DNA of 64,000 bases from Winkia neuii subsp. neuii DSM 8576 (GTDB lineage Bacteria; Actinomycetota; Actinomycetes; Actinomycetales; Actinomycetaceae). Numbering within the stretch: the first letter of the stretch is position 1; each line of letters begins with the position of its first letter. This document shows positions 1 to 8,239 of the stretch, piece after piece. Both the position numbers and the translations under genes were made by a program. The notes beneath the pieces are model-generated. The model searched no databases. It saw nothing but the letters and a program-made list of their open reading frames with translations, and was not told where the DNA came from. The stretch covers positions 62,001-126,000 of the forward strand of contig NZ_ATUW01000006.1 of assembly GCF_000420405.1 (NCBI RefSeq), read 5' to 3'.

Positions 1-238
1 AACCGCCAATGTCGTAAACACCGGGAATCTCGCGGATGGAAAGGCCGGCAATCTTAGCTACAACCTGGTCGGCAATAGTGGTAGTGCCGTTGCCGTTGTC
101 TTTGCCGATGTTCGACTGGGTTACGTCAGTGCCCTTGCCCTGGGCAGTTGCGCCGTGCTTGGCGACATCTTTACGTGCATCGTTCTTTGCTGCTACGTCG
201 GTAGGCTTTGCCGACGGCTTCTGATTTGTTGCTGCCAC
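1..238 (-). CDS. Asp23/Gls24 family envelope stress protein (partial, C-terminus cut by window edge)
   Basis: A reading frame on the reverse strand starts with GTG at 238, seven bases after a good AAGGAG ribosome site, and runs off the window. The first 45 or so residues are Ala/Lys/Thr-rich and low in complexity. They are followed by IADQVVAKIAGLSIREIPGV, which is the typical opening of the Asp23/Gls24 (DUF322) domain. Family members are small cytoplasmic or membrane-associated proteins linked to cell envelope homeostasis and alkaline stress. Only about 79 residues are visible, so the domain is incomplete. Family assignment is fairly secure; the exact role is unknown. Confidence 0.75.
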   Translation of the reverse strand, partial: MAATNQKPSAKPTDVAAKNDARKDVAKHGATAQGKGTDVTQSNIGKDNGNGTTTIADQVVAKIAGLSIREIPGVYDIGG

Positions 239-310
239 TTTGAGCTCCTTATTTTTCGTACAGGATGATTAAGAGCGCTGCCATAACATGTTTATGTGCT
301 ACGACACAGT

Positions 311-322
311 CTCATTAATGAG
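311..322. promoter_or_regulatory. Perfect palindrome CTCATTAATGAG upstream of the Asp23-family gene
   Basis: A 12-base perfect palindrome lies about 75 bases upstream of the GTG start at 238, inside the 181-base spacer before the GGCT-like gene. Position and symmetry suit a repressor operator. No regulator can be named from sequence, so this is only a candidate. Confidence 0.25.
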
Positions 323-380
323 GCTACCGGCAAACAAGAGTGTTTACCACTGGAGGCAGCATTTTTCCGCCATTGGTATA

Positions 381-406
381 AATACAGTCACTAAATAAAC
401 TGTATT
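381..406. terminator. AT-rich inverted repeat AATACAGT/ACTGTATT downstream of the GGCT-like gene
   Basis: Two perfect 8-base arms (381-388 and 399-406) flank a 10-base loop, 14 bases beyond the stop codon of the reverse-strand gene ending at 420. It may be a weak terminator for that gene or an operator for the Asp23-family gene further downstream. The low GC content of the stem makes either role uncertain. Confidence 0.35.
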
Positions 407-419
407 TTTATTGTTTAAA

Positions 420-875
420 CTATTCCGAAAAATCCTGCTCCCTCTTTGTCCAGTCCCCGGTGGAGGAGGGGCAGGTGTAGGAAGCGTTCTGCTCGAGGGC
501 ATTTTGGGTAGCTACATATAAGTAGGTTTCTACCTCTTTGCCGGCCCTAGGCCCATTTGCGAGGGCGGGTCTAGCAATGACTCTGGTATACAGATTTTCG
601 CTGCTTCCTTCGCCCCAGTATCCCTCAAGTTCATCCATGTCTTCTAGAATTGATTCGAAATTTTCCCGTGCCACGTAAATGATCTCGCCAAGTATTTGAC
701 TGCCCTGATCTTTTGTGGGTACCGCCATAGGGTAGGACGGGGTTAGCAGTAGCCGGTAACCGTGCAGGATCGCAGGGGCGGTTTCTTCGACGTGTGAACC
801 AAGAATGGCCTCGTTGTTCGTCTCGCCGGGTCGAAGAGTGCCGTAAACGAAGAAGGGCCTATATGTCGTTTCCAT
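420..875 (-). CDS. Gamma-glutamylcyclotransferase (GGCT/AIG2)-like family protein
   Basis: A 151-residue cytoplasmic protein. Residues 8-15 (FVYGTLRP) match the signature VYGTLRxG of the GGCT-like fold, and the DELEGY segment around residue 82 carries the acidic residue expected at the active site of this fold. Characterised members cleave gamma-glutamyl amino acids or gamma-glutamylamines to 5-oxoproline, but bacterial members are rarely tested. The gene stands alone, with its own upstream region before the divergent hsp20 gene. The ribosome site is weak. The fold call is firm; the substrate is unknown. Confidence 0.75.
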   Translation of the reverse strand: METTYRPFFVYGTLRPGETNNEAILGSHVEETAPAILHGYRLLLTPSYPMAVPTKDQGSQILGEIIYVARENFESILEDMDELEGYWGEGSSENLYTRVIARPALANGPRAGKEVETYLYVATQNALEQNASYTCPSSTGDWTKREQDFSE

Positions 876-950
876 GGATAAAGTCTTTCACTGCAGGTGG
901 GGTGGGTGGAGTAGGCGCGCGGCTGAGGCGCCGATCACAGAAAATGGAAA

Positions 951-971
951 CCTGAGTCGGCTAGACTCAAT
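951..971. promoter_or_regulatory. HAIR-like operator 1 of hsp20
   Basis: Half sites CCTGAGT and ACTCAAT are separated by seven bases (CGGCTAG). This fits the HspR-associated inverted repeat consensus CTTGAGT-N7-ACTCAAG with two deviations. It lies 88 bases before the hsp20 start, upstream of a second, better copy. Confidence 0.65.
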
Positions 972-1006
972 CTTTCGCTCGAGGTGAATTAACTAGGAAA
1001 TCTGAA

Positions 1007-1027
1007 GTTGAGTGTCATAGACTCAAG
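1007..1027. promoter_or_regulatory. HAIR operator 2 of hsp20 (HspR binding site)
   Basis: Half sites GTTGAGT and ACTCAAG with a seven-base spacer (GTCATAG) match the HAIR consensus with a single deviation. The site lies 32 bases before the hsp20 start. HspR is encoded in the same window at 17171-17626, and the same motif precedes dnaK and clpB, so repression of hsp20 by HspR is a well-supported inference. Confidence 0.88.
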
Positions 1028-1058
1028 GTGAACTTGAAGAAAGGAAAAGGAGCTTCAA

Positions 1059-1481
1059 ATGGTCAATAAGTACGATCCCTTCCACGAAATGGAACGTCTG
1101 TTCAACTCGACTATGCGTCAGGCCTCCACTCCTGTACTGCCTATGGACTTGTACCGCCAGGGGGACAAGTTCATTGCACTGCTCGAAATGCCGGGCGTAG
1201 ATCCCGAAACCATTGACATCGACGTCGAAGACCGCACCCTGACGGTGCGTGCCGAGCGCCACTCGGTAGAGGGCGACGATCTAGAATGGCTAACTCACGA
1301 ACGTCCCACGGGTACCTTTGCAAGGCAGCTATCTGTGGGCTACGGGGTAGCGCTAGATAAGATCGAGGCCGAATACGACAACGGGCTGCTCACCCTTACG
1401 ATCCCAGTTGCCGAAGAGGCCAAGCCCCGCAAGATTGCGGTCAAATCTTCCTCTACTAAGAAGAGCATTGACCACGAGTAG
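1059..1481 (+). CDS. hsp20: Small heat-shock protein, Hsp20/alpha-crystallin family
   Basis: A 140-residue protein with a short N-terminal arm and an alpha-crystallin domain spanning roughly residues 28-130. Visible family marks are the beta strand DKFIALLEMPGV, the ENGLLT-like strand (DNGLLTLTIP, about residues 107-116) and the closing A-x-P-rich segment. These proteins are ATP-independent holdases that bind unfolding proteins until DnaK and ClpB can refold them. The start is supported by AGGAG eight bases upstream. Two HAIR operators upstream place it in the HspR regulon with dnaK and clpB. A hairpin terminator follows. Confidence 0.95.
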   Translation: MVNKYDPFHEMERLFNSTMRQASTPVLPMDLYRQGDKFIALLEMPGVDPETIDIDVEDRTLTVRAERHSVEGDDLEWLTHERPTGTFARQLSVGYGVALDKIEAEYDNGLLTLTIPVAEEAKPRKIAVKSSSTKKSIDHE

Positions 1482-1497
1482 TATCGGGGGCTAGAAA

Positions 1498-1520
1498 GTG
1501 CCGGGGGTTTTCCCCGGCAC
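1498..1520. terminator. Bidirectional terminator between hsp20 and the aldo/keto reductase gene
   Basis: A perfect nine-base GC-rich stem (GTGCCGGGG with CCCCGGCAC) with a five-base loop lies between two convergent genes. A short T-rich stretch follows on the forward strand. Confidence 0.85.
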
Positions 1521-1538
1521 TCCTGTTTTAACGCCCCC

Positions 1539-2390
1539 TTAGATGCGATCCATGGTCCTAGGTGAAGAGCCGGTACGCCCAGCCTCCCCCAGATCTAATT
1601 CGTCTAATGTTGCCAGGGCGTCCGAATCCAGGTGGAAATCAAATATTTGCGCATTCTCGTCGATGCGCTCCCTAGATGAGGCCTTTGGAAATACCACGAC
1701 CCCGCGTTCGATGTTCCAACGCAACACAACCTGTGCCGGGGTGCGCCCCAACTTTGCGGCGAGCTCCTTCACCTTGGGCAGCTCCAACGCCTTGCCGCGA
1801 GCAAGGGGGCTCCAAGCCTGCACTACAATCCGGCGTTCCTGGCAGTAATTCAGCACCTCGTTGTTGGCAAAGAGCGGATGCATTTCGATCTGGTTTACGT
1901 GCGGGACCAAACCGGTTTCGTCCTCAACCCGACGCAAGTGTTCGACCTCGAAATTAGAAACCCCAACAGTGCGCGCGCTGCCGTCGGCAGCAAATTCCTG
2001 CATCATCTGAAAACACTGCGGGTAGGCCCCACCGTAACGATGCACCATGGGCCAGTGCATCAAAAACAGGTCAACGTAATCCGTTTTGAGGGCCTGCAGC
2101 GACTGTTCAAAAGACCTGCGGGCGTCGTCGGGCATGTGGTTGCCATTATTCAGTTTGGTGGTAAGAAAGATTTCGTAGCGAGGGATCCCGCTAGCCGCAA
2201 TGGCGGCCCCGACCTCCTTCTCGTTGCCGTACATCTGGGCAGTGTCAATGTGGCGGATGCCAGCCGCGAGCGCCTCTTCCACAAGGCGCTGAGTGTCAGA
2301 GGGGGCAATCTTATAGGTACCGAAACCAAAAACTGGAATCGAATAGCCGCCTCTAGTGCGTCTAGTAGGAATCTTGAGAGCGGAATTCAT
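1539..2390 (-). CDS. Aldo/keto reductase (AKR5-like)
   Basis: A 283-residue soluble NADPH-dependent oxidoreductase of the AKR superfamily. The catalytic tetrad is visible: Asp in HIDTA, Tyr in MYGNE, Lys in TTKL and His in LMHWP. The downstream GVSNF and cofactor-binding FPKASS segments are also present. The frame extends upstream, but the start at 2390 is preferred because GGAGG lies eight bases before it. Related actinobacterial enzymes reduce 2,5-diketo-D-gluconate, methylglyoxal or other carbonyls, so the real substrate cannot be read from sequence. It converges on hsp20 with a shared terminator. Confidence 0.9.
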   Translation of the reverse strand: MNSALKIPTRRTRGGYSIPVFGFGTYKIAPSDTQRLVEEALAAGIRHIDTAQMYGNEKEVGAAIAASGIPRYEIFLTTKLNNGNHMPDDARRSFEQSLQALKTDYVDLFLMHWPMVHRYGGAYPQCFQMMQEFAADGSARTVGVSNFEVEHLRRVEDETGLVPHVNQIEMHPLFANNEVLNYCQERRIVVQAWSPLARGKALELPKVKELAAKLGRTPAQVVLRWNIERGVVVFPKASSRERIDENAQIFDFHLDSDALATLDELDLGEAGRTGSSPRTMDRI

Positions 2391-2497
2391 AAAGGGTCCT
2401 CCTATCCGTTTCACTCTACCGAAATCTAGGTCCTGCGAGCTGAAAGATCAGGCAATAGACTGGTTTAGAAAGTACATCTATGCGTGTAGGAGACAAA

Positions 2498-3397
2498 ATG
2501 TCTGATCCGAATCTAAACGGCGGTTCCACAGGCGAAAATCCCTGGCAGCCGCAACAGTCGAACCAGGCTGGCTCTACTCCTTACGGGGCTAGTCAGAATA
2601 GCAATCAACCCGGCCAAGCTGCCCAACCCGGCGAATACGGGCAGTACTCGCCAAACACAGCTGATCCCAACTACGGGCAGATGGGGCAGGCGGGCTGGGA
2701 CCAAAATCCTCAGGGATACGGTAACCAGGCAAACGGCTACGGCGGCGCTGGCTACGCAGGGTACGGGCAAGGGGGCCAGTACACGGTTGTAGACGGCGAA
2801 CCTCAGGTTGACAATTCCTTCAGCCCCCAGCAGGTACCGCAGGTGCCCTCGCGGCTAGCAGGCGTACAGGGGGTAAGCCTGGGCAAGCGCATCGGCACCC
2901 GCATTCTAGACGGAATACTGAACGGCATCCTGACTTTCTTAGTCTGCGGCCTGCTTGGATTTGCGGGCCTGTCGGGAACCATGAGTAACTACTCGGCCGA
3001 CGAATTGGACGGCATGTCCGATCAGGAAGTAGGCCAGGTTATGGGGCCGCAAATGATAAAAACATTCCTTGCGATTGCTGCGGGCGCGTTCATCATTTTC
3101 ATTTTGCTGCAGATTTTGAACTACTTCACCGGCTGGACCCTGGGCGGGCTAATTACCGGAGTTCGCACTATCGACTACAAGACCGGTAAGGGAGGCGGCT
3201 GGAGGGCCGTAGCCAAGCAGCTGATCTACTACTTCCTAAACGGCACTGGTATTGCAGTGATCGTGTTCCTCATCATCTGGTTTGCCAGCCGCGACAGCGC
3301 AGAGCGGCACTGGCTCGATCGCGTTCTAGGTACGTGGGTTATCGACACTCGCAACGGGCGCGACACCCACAAAGAACTCAAAGAGCAAGGGGCCTAA
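2498..3397 (+). CDS. RDD-family membrane protein with Gly/Gln/Pro/Tyr-rich N-terminus
   Basis: A 299-residue protein. Residues 1 to about 110 are a disordered, repetitive Gly/Gln/Asn/Tyr/Pro-rich tail. An RDD domain follows with several hydrophobic segments, opened by GKRIGTRILDGILNGIL (conserved Arg and Asp) and closed by the Arg-rich RHWLDRVLGTWVID. RDD proteins are polytopic membrane proteins; a few act as ion antiporters but most are uncharacterised. The start at 2498 is chosen for TAGGAG six bases upstream; an in-frame ATG at 2480 lacks such a site. The gene is monocistronic and ends at a strong terminator. Confidence 0.85.
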   Translation: MSDPNLNGGSTGENPWQPQQSNQAGSTPYGASQNSNQPGQAAQPGEYGQYSPNTADPNYGQMGQAGWDQNPQGYGNQANGYGGAGYAGYGQGGQYTVVDGEPQVDNSFSPQQVPQVPSRLAGVQGVSLGKRIGTRILDGILNGILTFLVCGLLGFAGLSGTMSNYSADELDGMSDQEVGQVMGPQMIKTFLAIAAGAFIIFILLQILNYFTGWTLGGLITGVRTIDYKTGKGGGWRAVAKQLIYYFLNGTGIAVIVFLIIWFASRDSAERHWLDRVLGTWVIDTRNGRDTHKELKEQGA

Positions 3398-3412
3398 CTA
3401 ACGCCCAATAAC

Positions 3413-3467
3413 AGAAGAACACCCCGAGGCTAATCCAAATTTAGGGCTAGCCCCGGGGTGCTCTTCT
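3413..3467. terminator. Bidirectional terminator between the RDD gene and the ABC exporter operon
   Basis: A long imperfect stem of about 20 bases (arms 3413-3432 and 3448-3467, rich in CCCCG/CGGGG) ends in a T-tract on the forward strand. It separates convergent genes. Confidence 0.8.
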
Positions 3468-3530
3468 TTGCTAAGCGCGAGGGCGGGCGTCCCCTTCGCC
3501 CAGATGGAATCAGAGGCAACCGCCCTCGGG

Positions 3531-5441
3531 TTAGGCGTTTGCGCCCTCGAACTGGGACTGGTAGAGCCTGGCATAGGCGCCCCCTGCCTGCAACAACTCC
3601 TCGTGGGTGCCCTGTTCTACCACGTCGCCATCTTCCATTACAATGATGGTGGAAGCATCGCGGATGGTAGATAAGCGGTGGGCAATCACGAATGAGGTGT
3701 TTCCTTCCTGCAACCTATCCATGGCCTTTTGAACTAGTACCTCGGTGCGCGTATCTACGCTCGACGTAGCCTCGTCCAGGATTAACACGTCTGAGTGGCG
3801 CAAGAACGCCCGGGCAATGGTGACTAGCTGTTTTTCGCCTTGAGAAAGTGACCCGCCCTCGTCTGACACTTCGGTATCGTAGCCATCTGGCAGTTGCCTA
3901 ATTATGCGGTCGACCTGGGTGGCTTTGGCGGCTTCAACGATTTGCTGGTCCGTGGCTGAAGCACTGCCGTAGGCTATGTTGTCGCGAATCGATCCCTTGA
4001 ACAGCCAGGTATCTTGCAAAACCATCGCGCAGCGGGCGCGCACCTGAGCGCGTGTCATGTCGCGAATGTCGGTCCCGTCTATGAGGATCTGGCCGCTGTC
4101 AATCTCGTAGAACCGCATCAGCAGGTTCACTAGGGTGGTTTTCCCTGCGCCGGTCTGCCCGACTATAGCCACGGTTTGGCCGGGAGCGACCTCTAGGGAA
4201 AGATTCTTGATTACCGGCACACCTTTCTGGTAGCTGAAGGAAACATTCTTGAATTCGATGTGCGCCCCGCATCTAGTTACCTGGCCGGTGTCAGTCTTGG
4301 GCGTTTCTTCGGTTTCTTCGGCAGAATCTAGAAATTCGAAAATGCGTTCGGCGCTGGCGCCCGCGCTTTGCACGGTAGACAGCATCTGCGAAAGCTGCCC
4401 CAGGGGCGTTTGTAGCTGACGCGAGTATTGGATGAAGGCTTGCACTCCGCCTACGGACATGCGCCCTTCGAGCACCATCAGTGCGCCCACGACGCAAACA
4501 GCAACGAAAGCTAGGTTATTTACCATAGTGGTTACCGGTTGGCTGAGGCCCGACATCCAGTTTGCCCCGAAAGCGGAACGGAATAGCTCTTTGTTTTCGC
4601 GTGCAAAACGCTCCCGGAATTTGTCGCGCAAGTTGTAGGTGAGCATGATTTCGTGGCCCGAAAAGGCTTCTTCAACTGTGGATTGGACGGCTCCTGTAGC
4701 TTTCCATTGCCGCTGGAAGTAGGGCTGCGCCTTCTTCATTATGAAGAAAATAATTATTAGCCCCGCGGGCACAATCAGCAGTGCCACAATGGTCAGTTTC
4801 CAAGAGAGAGCGAACATCATAGCGAGCGTGCCGAGCAGCAAGAAGATGGAGTGGAATAGTTGGTTTACCACCTGTTGTAGCGACTGCGAGACGTTGTCAA
4901 CATCGTTAGTGACGCGCGAGAGAATGTCGCCGCGAGCGGAACCGTGCAGCGCGCTGAGCGGAATGCGATTTACCTTGGCCTGCACTTTCTGCCGCAGCTC
5001 GTAGGAGACGTTTTGTACGGCCGTGCGGGTAGCTAGTCCGGAAAGCCAGTTGAGCACGGCCGAACCGACGTAGAGCCCCACCACAAGGAGCAGAATTTTG
5101 CCCAGTAGCGAATAGTCGATGCCAGCCCCGGGGACTACATCTATGCCCTGGAGCATCTTTGCCTGCTGTTGGTTTCCCGAGGCCGAAAGCTGCTTTATAA
5201 CCTCGGTTTTAGTTTGTCCGGGCTGCATGTGGGCGCCGATCATTCCGGCGAAGATAACGTCGGTGGCCTTGCCTAGCAGCCGAGGGGCGCTAACTGAAGC
5301 GGCTATGCAGATAAAGGTTAGAACTATGGCTGTTCCTACGCGCAGTTTCTCGGCTCTTAGGGTGCCGAATAGGCGGCCGATGGTGCGCAGCGGGTTTTGG
5401 GCTTTTTCGCCCGGACGTTTGTTCACGTTTCTGGGGCTCAT
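3531..5441 (-). CDS. ABC exporter half-transporter, second subunit of a heterodimer
   Basis: A 636-residue protein with an N-terminal type I exporter membrane domain (six helices, about residues 35-370) and a C-terminal nucleotide-binding domain. The Walker A motif is GQTGAGKT and Walker B is LILDEATSSVD with the catalytic Glu intact. The signature is degenerate, SLSQGEKQL instead of LSGGQ. It overlaps the upstream partner gene by four bases (ATGA), with AGGAGG before the start, so the two are translationally coupled. The pattern is typical of LmrCD/TM287-288-type heterodimeric exporters of drugs, lipids or peptides. The cargo is unknown. Confidence 0.92.
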   Translation of the reverse strand: MSPRNVNKRPGEKAQNPLRTIGRLFGTLRAEKLRVGTAIVLTFICIAASVSAPRLLGKATDVIFAGMIGAHMQPGQTKTEVIKQLSASGNQQQAKMLQGIDVVPGAGIDYSLLGKILLLVVGLYVGSAVLNWLSGLATRTAVQNVSYELRQKVQAKVNRIPLSALHGSARGDILSRVTNDVDNVSQSLQQVVNQLFHSIFLLLGTLAMMFALSWKLTIVALLIVPAGLIIIFFIMKKAQPYFQRQWKATGAVQSTVEEAFSGHEIMLTYNLRDKFRERFARENKELFRSAFGANWMSGLSQPVTTMVNNLAFVAVCVVGALMVLEGRMSVGGVQAFIQYSRQLQTPLGQLSQMLSTVQSAGASAERIFEFLDSAEETEETPKTDTGQVTRCGAHIEFKNVSFSYQKGVPVIKNLSLEVAPGQTVAIVGQTGAGKTTLVNLLMRFYEIDSGQILIDGTDIRDMTRAQVRARCAMVLQDTWLFKGSIRDNIAYGSASATDQQIVEAAKATQVDRIIRQLPDGYDTEVSDEGGSLSQGEKQLVTIARAFLRHSDVLILDEATSSVDTRTEVLVQKAMDRLQEGNTSFVIAHRLSTIRDASTIIVMEDGDVVEQGTHEELLQAGGAYARLYQSQFEGANA

Positions 5442-7198
5442 GCTGCCTCCTCGGCGCTCAGCTGTGAGGCCACAATCTCGCGGTAGGTTTGGGACGTTTT
5501 CATGAGTTCGTGGTGCGTGCCTTGGGCGGCTATTTTGCCCTGGTCAAATACTAGGATGTTGTCGGCTCCCCGCACGGTAGAAACCCGCTGAGCCACCACC
5601 AATATTGCTGCCTGCCCTACGTATTCGCGCAGGTGGGTGCGCACGCGCGCGTCGGTGGCGTAGTCCAGCGCAGAGAAGGAATCGTCGAAGATTACCAGGT
5701 CTGCATCGGTGTAGAGGGCGCGCGCAATGGTTAGGCGTTGCTTTTGTCCACCCGAGAAATTGGCTCCGCCGGATTCGACCTTGGAGTCGATGCCGTCGGC
5801 AAGTTTGTCTACGAATTCGTCGGCGGCGGCTCCGGCCAAAGCCCGCTTTACCCGCTCGCGTACCTCCTGGGTGATTTGGGCTTCGGGAATACCTGAAACG
5901 GTCGAGGCGATTGTGCCCGAGAATAGGTATGCCTTTTGGGGGACGAGGGCGACGCGCGAACGTAGCTGCGCGAGTTCTATTTCGCGTATGTCGGTGGCGC
6001 CTCCGTTCTGGTCTACTAGTTCGAGTTTTCCTTCGGAAGCGTCCATGAGGCGGGGCAGTAGGTTGACGAAAGTTGATTTGCCGGTGCCCGTGGAACCGAT
6101 AATTGCTGTGGTCTTGCCAGCGGGAATGGTGACGTTGAGGCCGCTGAGGACGGGCTGTTCGGCCCCGGGATGGGTAACAGCTGCATCGGTAAAGACGTAG
6201 TCTACGGGCCCCTTTGGCATATCTTTAGGCGAGGGCGCATCCGCCACTTGTGGGCTGGTGTTTAGAACTTCTGCAATTCTGGTGGCGCTGACGCGGCCCC
6301 TGGGAATCATCATGAATAGCATTGCGGCCATCATCACGGCCCCCAAAATCATTGCCAGATAGTTGATGTAGGCCATCAGGTCACCAACCTGCATGGCGCC
6401 TGCTTCTATTTGGCCGGAGGCGAACCAGACTACGGCAGCGTTGGAAACTCCGATGATCAGCGATATCGACGGAATGAAAATGGCAAAGATGTTGCCTGCC
6501 CGCAGCTGCATGCGGCGCAGGCGAGCATTGGCCCTGCTGAAGCGCTCGGCTTCGGTTTCTTGCCTGCCGAAGGCGCGGATCACCTGGACGCCGGTGAGCT
6601 GTTCGCGCAAGACTCCGTTTACGTCGTCTATGCGCGACTGAATGCGTTTGAAGACTGGAGCTAGCAAGAACATGGCTCCACCCGCGGCGGCGGCCAGCAC
6701 GGCAATCGAGACCGCTAGTATCCATGACAGCCCCATGGCTTGACGCAGGGCGGCAACGATCCCGCCGACCATCATCACCGGGGCGACAACCATTACAGTC
6801 AGGGTTACGAATGTAACCATCTGCACCTGCTGAGCGTCGTTAGTGGCTCGGGTAACCAGCGTGCCGGCGCCGAACCGGTTGATTTCGGGCAGGCCAAATT
6901 CGCCCACCTTCAAAAATTGGATCTTTCGCAACCACTTGCCGAGCGCCATGGATAGGCGCGCCCCTTGGTAAACCGCCAAGAAGGACAGGCCGGCGGACAA
7001 AAAAGAGAAAGCGATCATGGCTAATCCCGAGGATTTTACGACCTGCAGATCGCCCACGACTACACCCTTGTCGATGATTCGCGCGTTGAGTGCCGGCAAA
7101 AATAGGTTGAGCAGCGTCTGAGCTAGCTGGGCAACTATAACTATGGCGATGGCAAATTTGTGCCGGCGCAAATATTGCCAGGAGAGTTTCAGGAGCAT
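5438..7198 (-). CDS. ABC exporter half-transporter, first subunit of a heterodimer
   Basis: A 586-residue protein when started at the ATG at 7198 (GAGG five bases upstream). A longer frame reaches 7477, but its first 93 residues are polar, Cys-rich and unlike an exporter N-terminus. The protein has a six-helix membrane domain, Walker A GSTGTGKS, a canonical signature NFSGGQKQR, and Walker B VIFDDSFSALD, in which Asp replaces the catalytic Glu. The Asp site and the degenerate signature of the partner together form the single non-hydrolytic ATP site expected in such heterodimers. It is the first gene of a two-gene operon. Confidence 0.92.
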   Translation of the reverse strand: MLLKLSWQYLRRHKFAIAIVIVAQLAQTLLNLFLPALNARIIDKGVVVGDLQVVKSSGLAMIAFSFLSAGLSFLAVYQGARLSMALGKWLRKIQFLKVGEFGLPEINRFGAGTLVTRATNDAQQVQMVTFVTLTVMVVAPVMMVGGIVAALRQAMGLSWILAVSIAVLAAAAGGAMFLLAPVFKRIQSRIDDVNGVLREQLTGVQVIRAFGRQETEAERFSRANARLRRMQLRAGNIFAIFIPSISLIIGVSNAAVVWFASGQIEAGAMQVGDLMAYINYLAMILGAVMMAAMLFMMIPRGRVSATRIAEVLNTSPQVADAPSPKDMPKGPVDYVFTDAAVTHPGAEQPVLSGLNVTIPAGKTTAIIGSTGTGKSTFVNLLPRLMDASEGKLELVDQNGGATDIREIELAQLRSRVALVPQKAYLFSGTIASTVSGIPEAQITQEVRERVKRALAGAAADEFVDKLADGIDSKVESGGANFSGGQKQRLTIARALYTDADLVIFDDSFSALDYATDARVRTHLREYVGQAAILVVAQRVSTVRGADNILVFDQGKIAAQGTHHELMKTSQTYREIVASQLSAEEAA

Positions 7199-7375
7199 TC
7201 GGCCTCGTATCCGTATGACGCTTAGGGCTAGTTCAAGCCTATATTCTGATTTTTGATAGCGCCCAACATATCGCCGCATTCTTCGCCTGTCATGCAATGG
7301 TGTCGAATTGTGGGGCGAAATACTATAGTCGTCACGCGCCAGCTGAAGGCGATGTGGCTGTGCGATGATTGGGCT

Positions 7376-8197
7376 ATGGATAAGCGCAAGTTCATCAATG
7401 TTGCTGGAAAAACACTGGGTCTTACCGCCGGAGCTGCAGCAGCAGGCGGCCTTATATTTTGGCGGGCCGCAGTGCACAAATTGGCGAAGCAGCGCCGCCC
7501 CTACCGCAGGGCCTGGGAAGATGCTCAGCTCGGCATTAGTGTGGATCTGGATCGGATCAGGCAGCTCGAGGCCGCGAAACGCCCTCTCATATATGTGGCG
7601 TTAGGTGATTCGGCGGCACAGGGGATAGGTGCCACCGACGTATCCGAAGGGTACGTGGCCCGCATTGCGCGCGGGTTGGAAGAGGCAAGTGGGCGCAAAG
7701 TCCTCTGTGTAAACCTGTCGGTATCTGGGGGCACGGCTATAACGGTACTCGGCAACGAACTAGCCCAACTGCGCGGGATGGGCCTGGATGGAAGTGTCCT
7801 TACCCCGGACGTGATAACCATGGACATCGGCGGAAACGACGTAATGATGGCGCAGCTCGAGGCAAAGACTTTCGGCGGGGCAGTAGAGAAAATTCTTGCT
7901 AATCTCCCCGCGAAGGCTTATGTGGCCAATATCCCCAGCTATGTAATTGGTCGCTGGGATCGACGCGCCGCACTGTTTTCCAAGCACCTAGATGAGGCGG
8001 CCGACAAGCACGGGCACACCGTAATCGACCTGCGCACCTACTCGCGTTCGCTACCTACCTGGTTCTATCTTTTCCGGCGCCATAGCGCCGATCTGTTCCA
8101 CCCCAACTCGGCTGCCTACGCTGACTGGGCGGGTATGTTCTTAGAGCGAATCTGCGCCGACAACGGATGGATCCCACCCCGGGAGGACGCCAACTAG
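7376..8197 (+). CDS. SGNH/GDSL-type esterase or lipase
   Basis: A protein of 273 residues from the preferred start at 7376, whose N-terminus (MDKRKF followed by a hydrophobic Gly/Ala-rich stretch to about residue 25) looks like a signal anchor. Block I is GDSAAQG (nucleophilic Ser), block III is GGND, and block V is DLFHPN with the catalytic Asp and His. Such enzymes deacylate lipids, glycans or cell-wall polymers. The start is not certain because no good ribosome site is present. A GATGAT hexamer six bases upstream would suit a leaderless transcript, and a TATAGT hexamer lies at 7324-7329. The gene is divergent from the ABC exporter. Confidence 0.85.
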   Translation: MDKRKFINVAGKTLGLTAGAAAAGGLIFWRAAVHKLAKQRRPYRRAWEDAQLGISVDLDRIRQLEAAKRPLIYVALGDSAAQGIGATDVSEGYVARIARGLEEASGRKVLCVNLSVSGGTAITVLGNELAQLRGMGLDGSVLTPDVITMDIGGNDVMMAQLEAKTFGGAVEKILANLPAKAYVANIPSYVIGRWDRRAALFSKHLDEAADKHGHTVIDLRTYSRSLPTWFYLFRRHSADLFHPNSAAYADWAGMFLERICADNGWIPPREDAN

Positions 8198-8226
8198 GCG
8201 CGCATTAAAGGCAGGTTAAAACGCGG

Positions 8227-8239
8227 TAAGATTTTAGCG
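8227..8239 (+). promoter_or_regulatory. Probable leaderless promoter (-10 TAAGAT) of the AspT-like gene
   Basis: TAAGAT at 8227-8232 is followed by six bases and then the GTG start at 8239. Transcription would begin at or next to the start codon, and no ribosome site is present. No convincing -35 element is visible. Confidence 0.5.
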
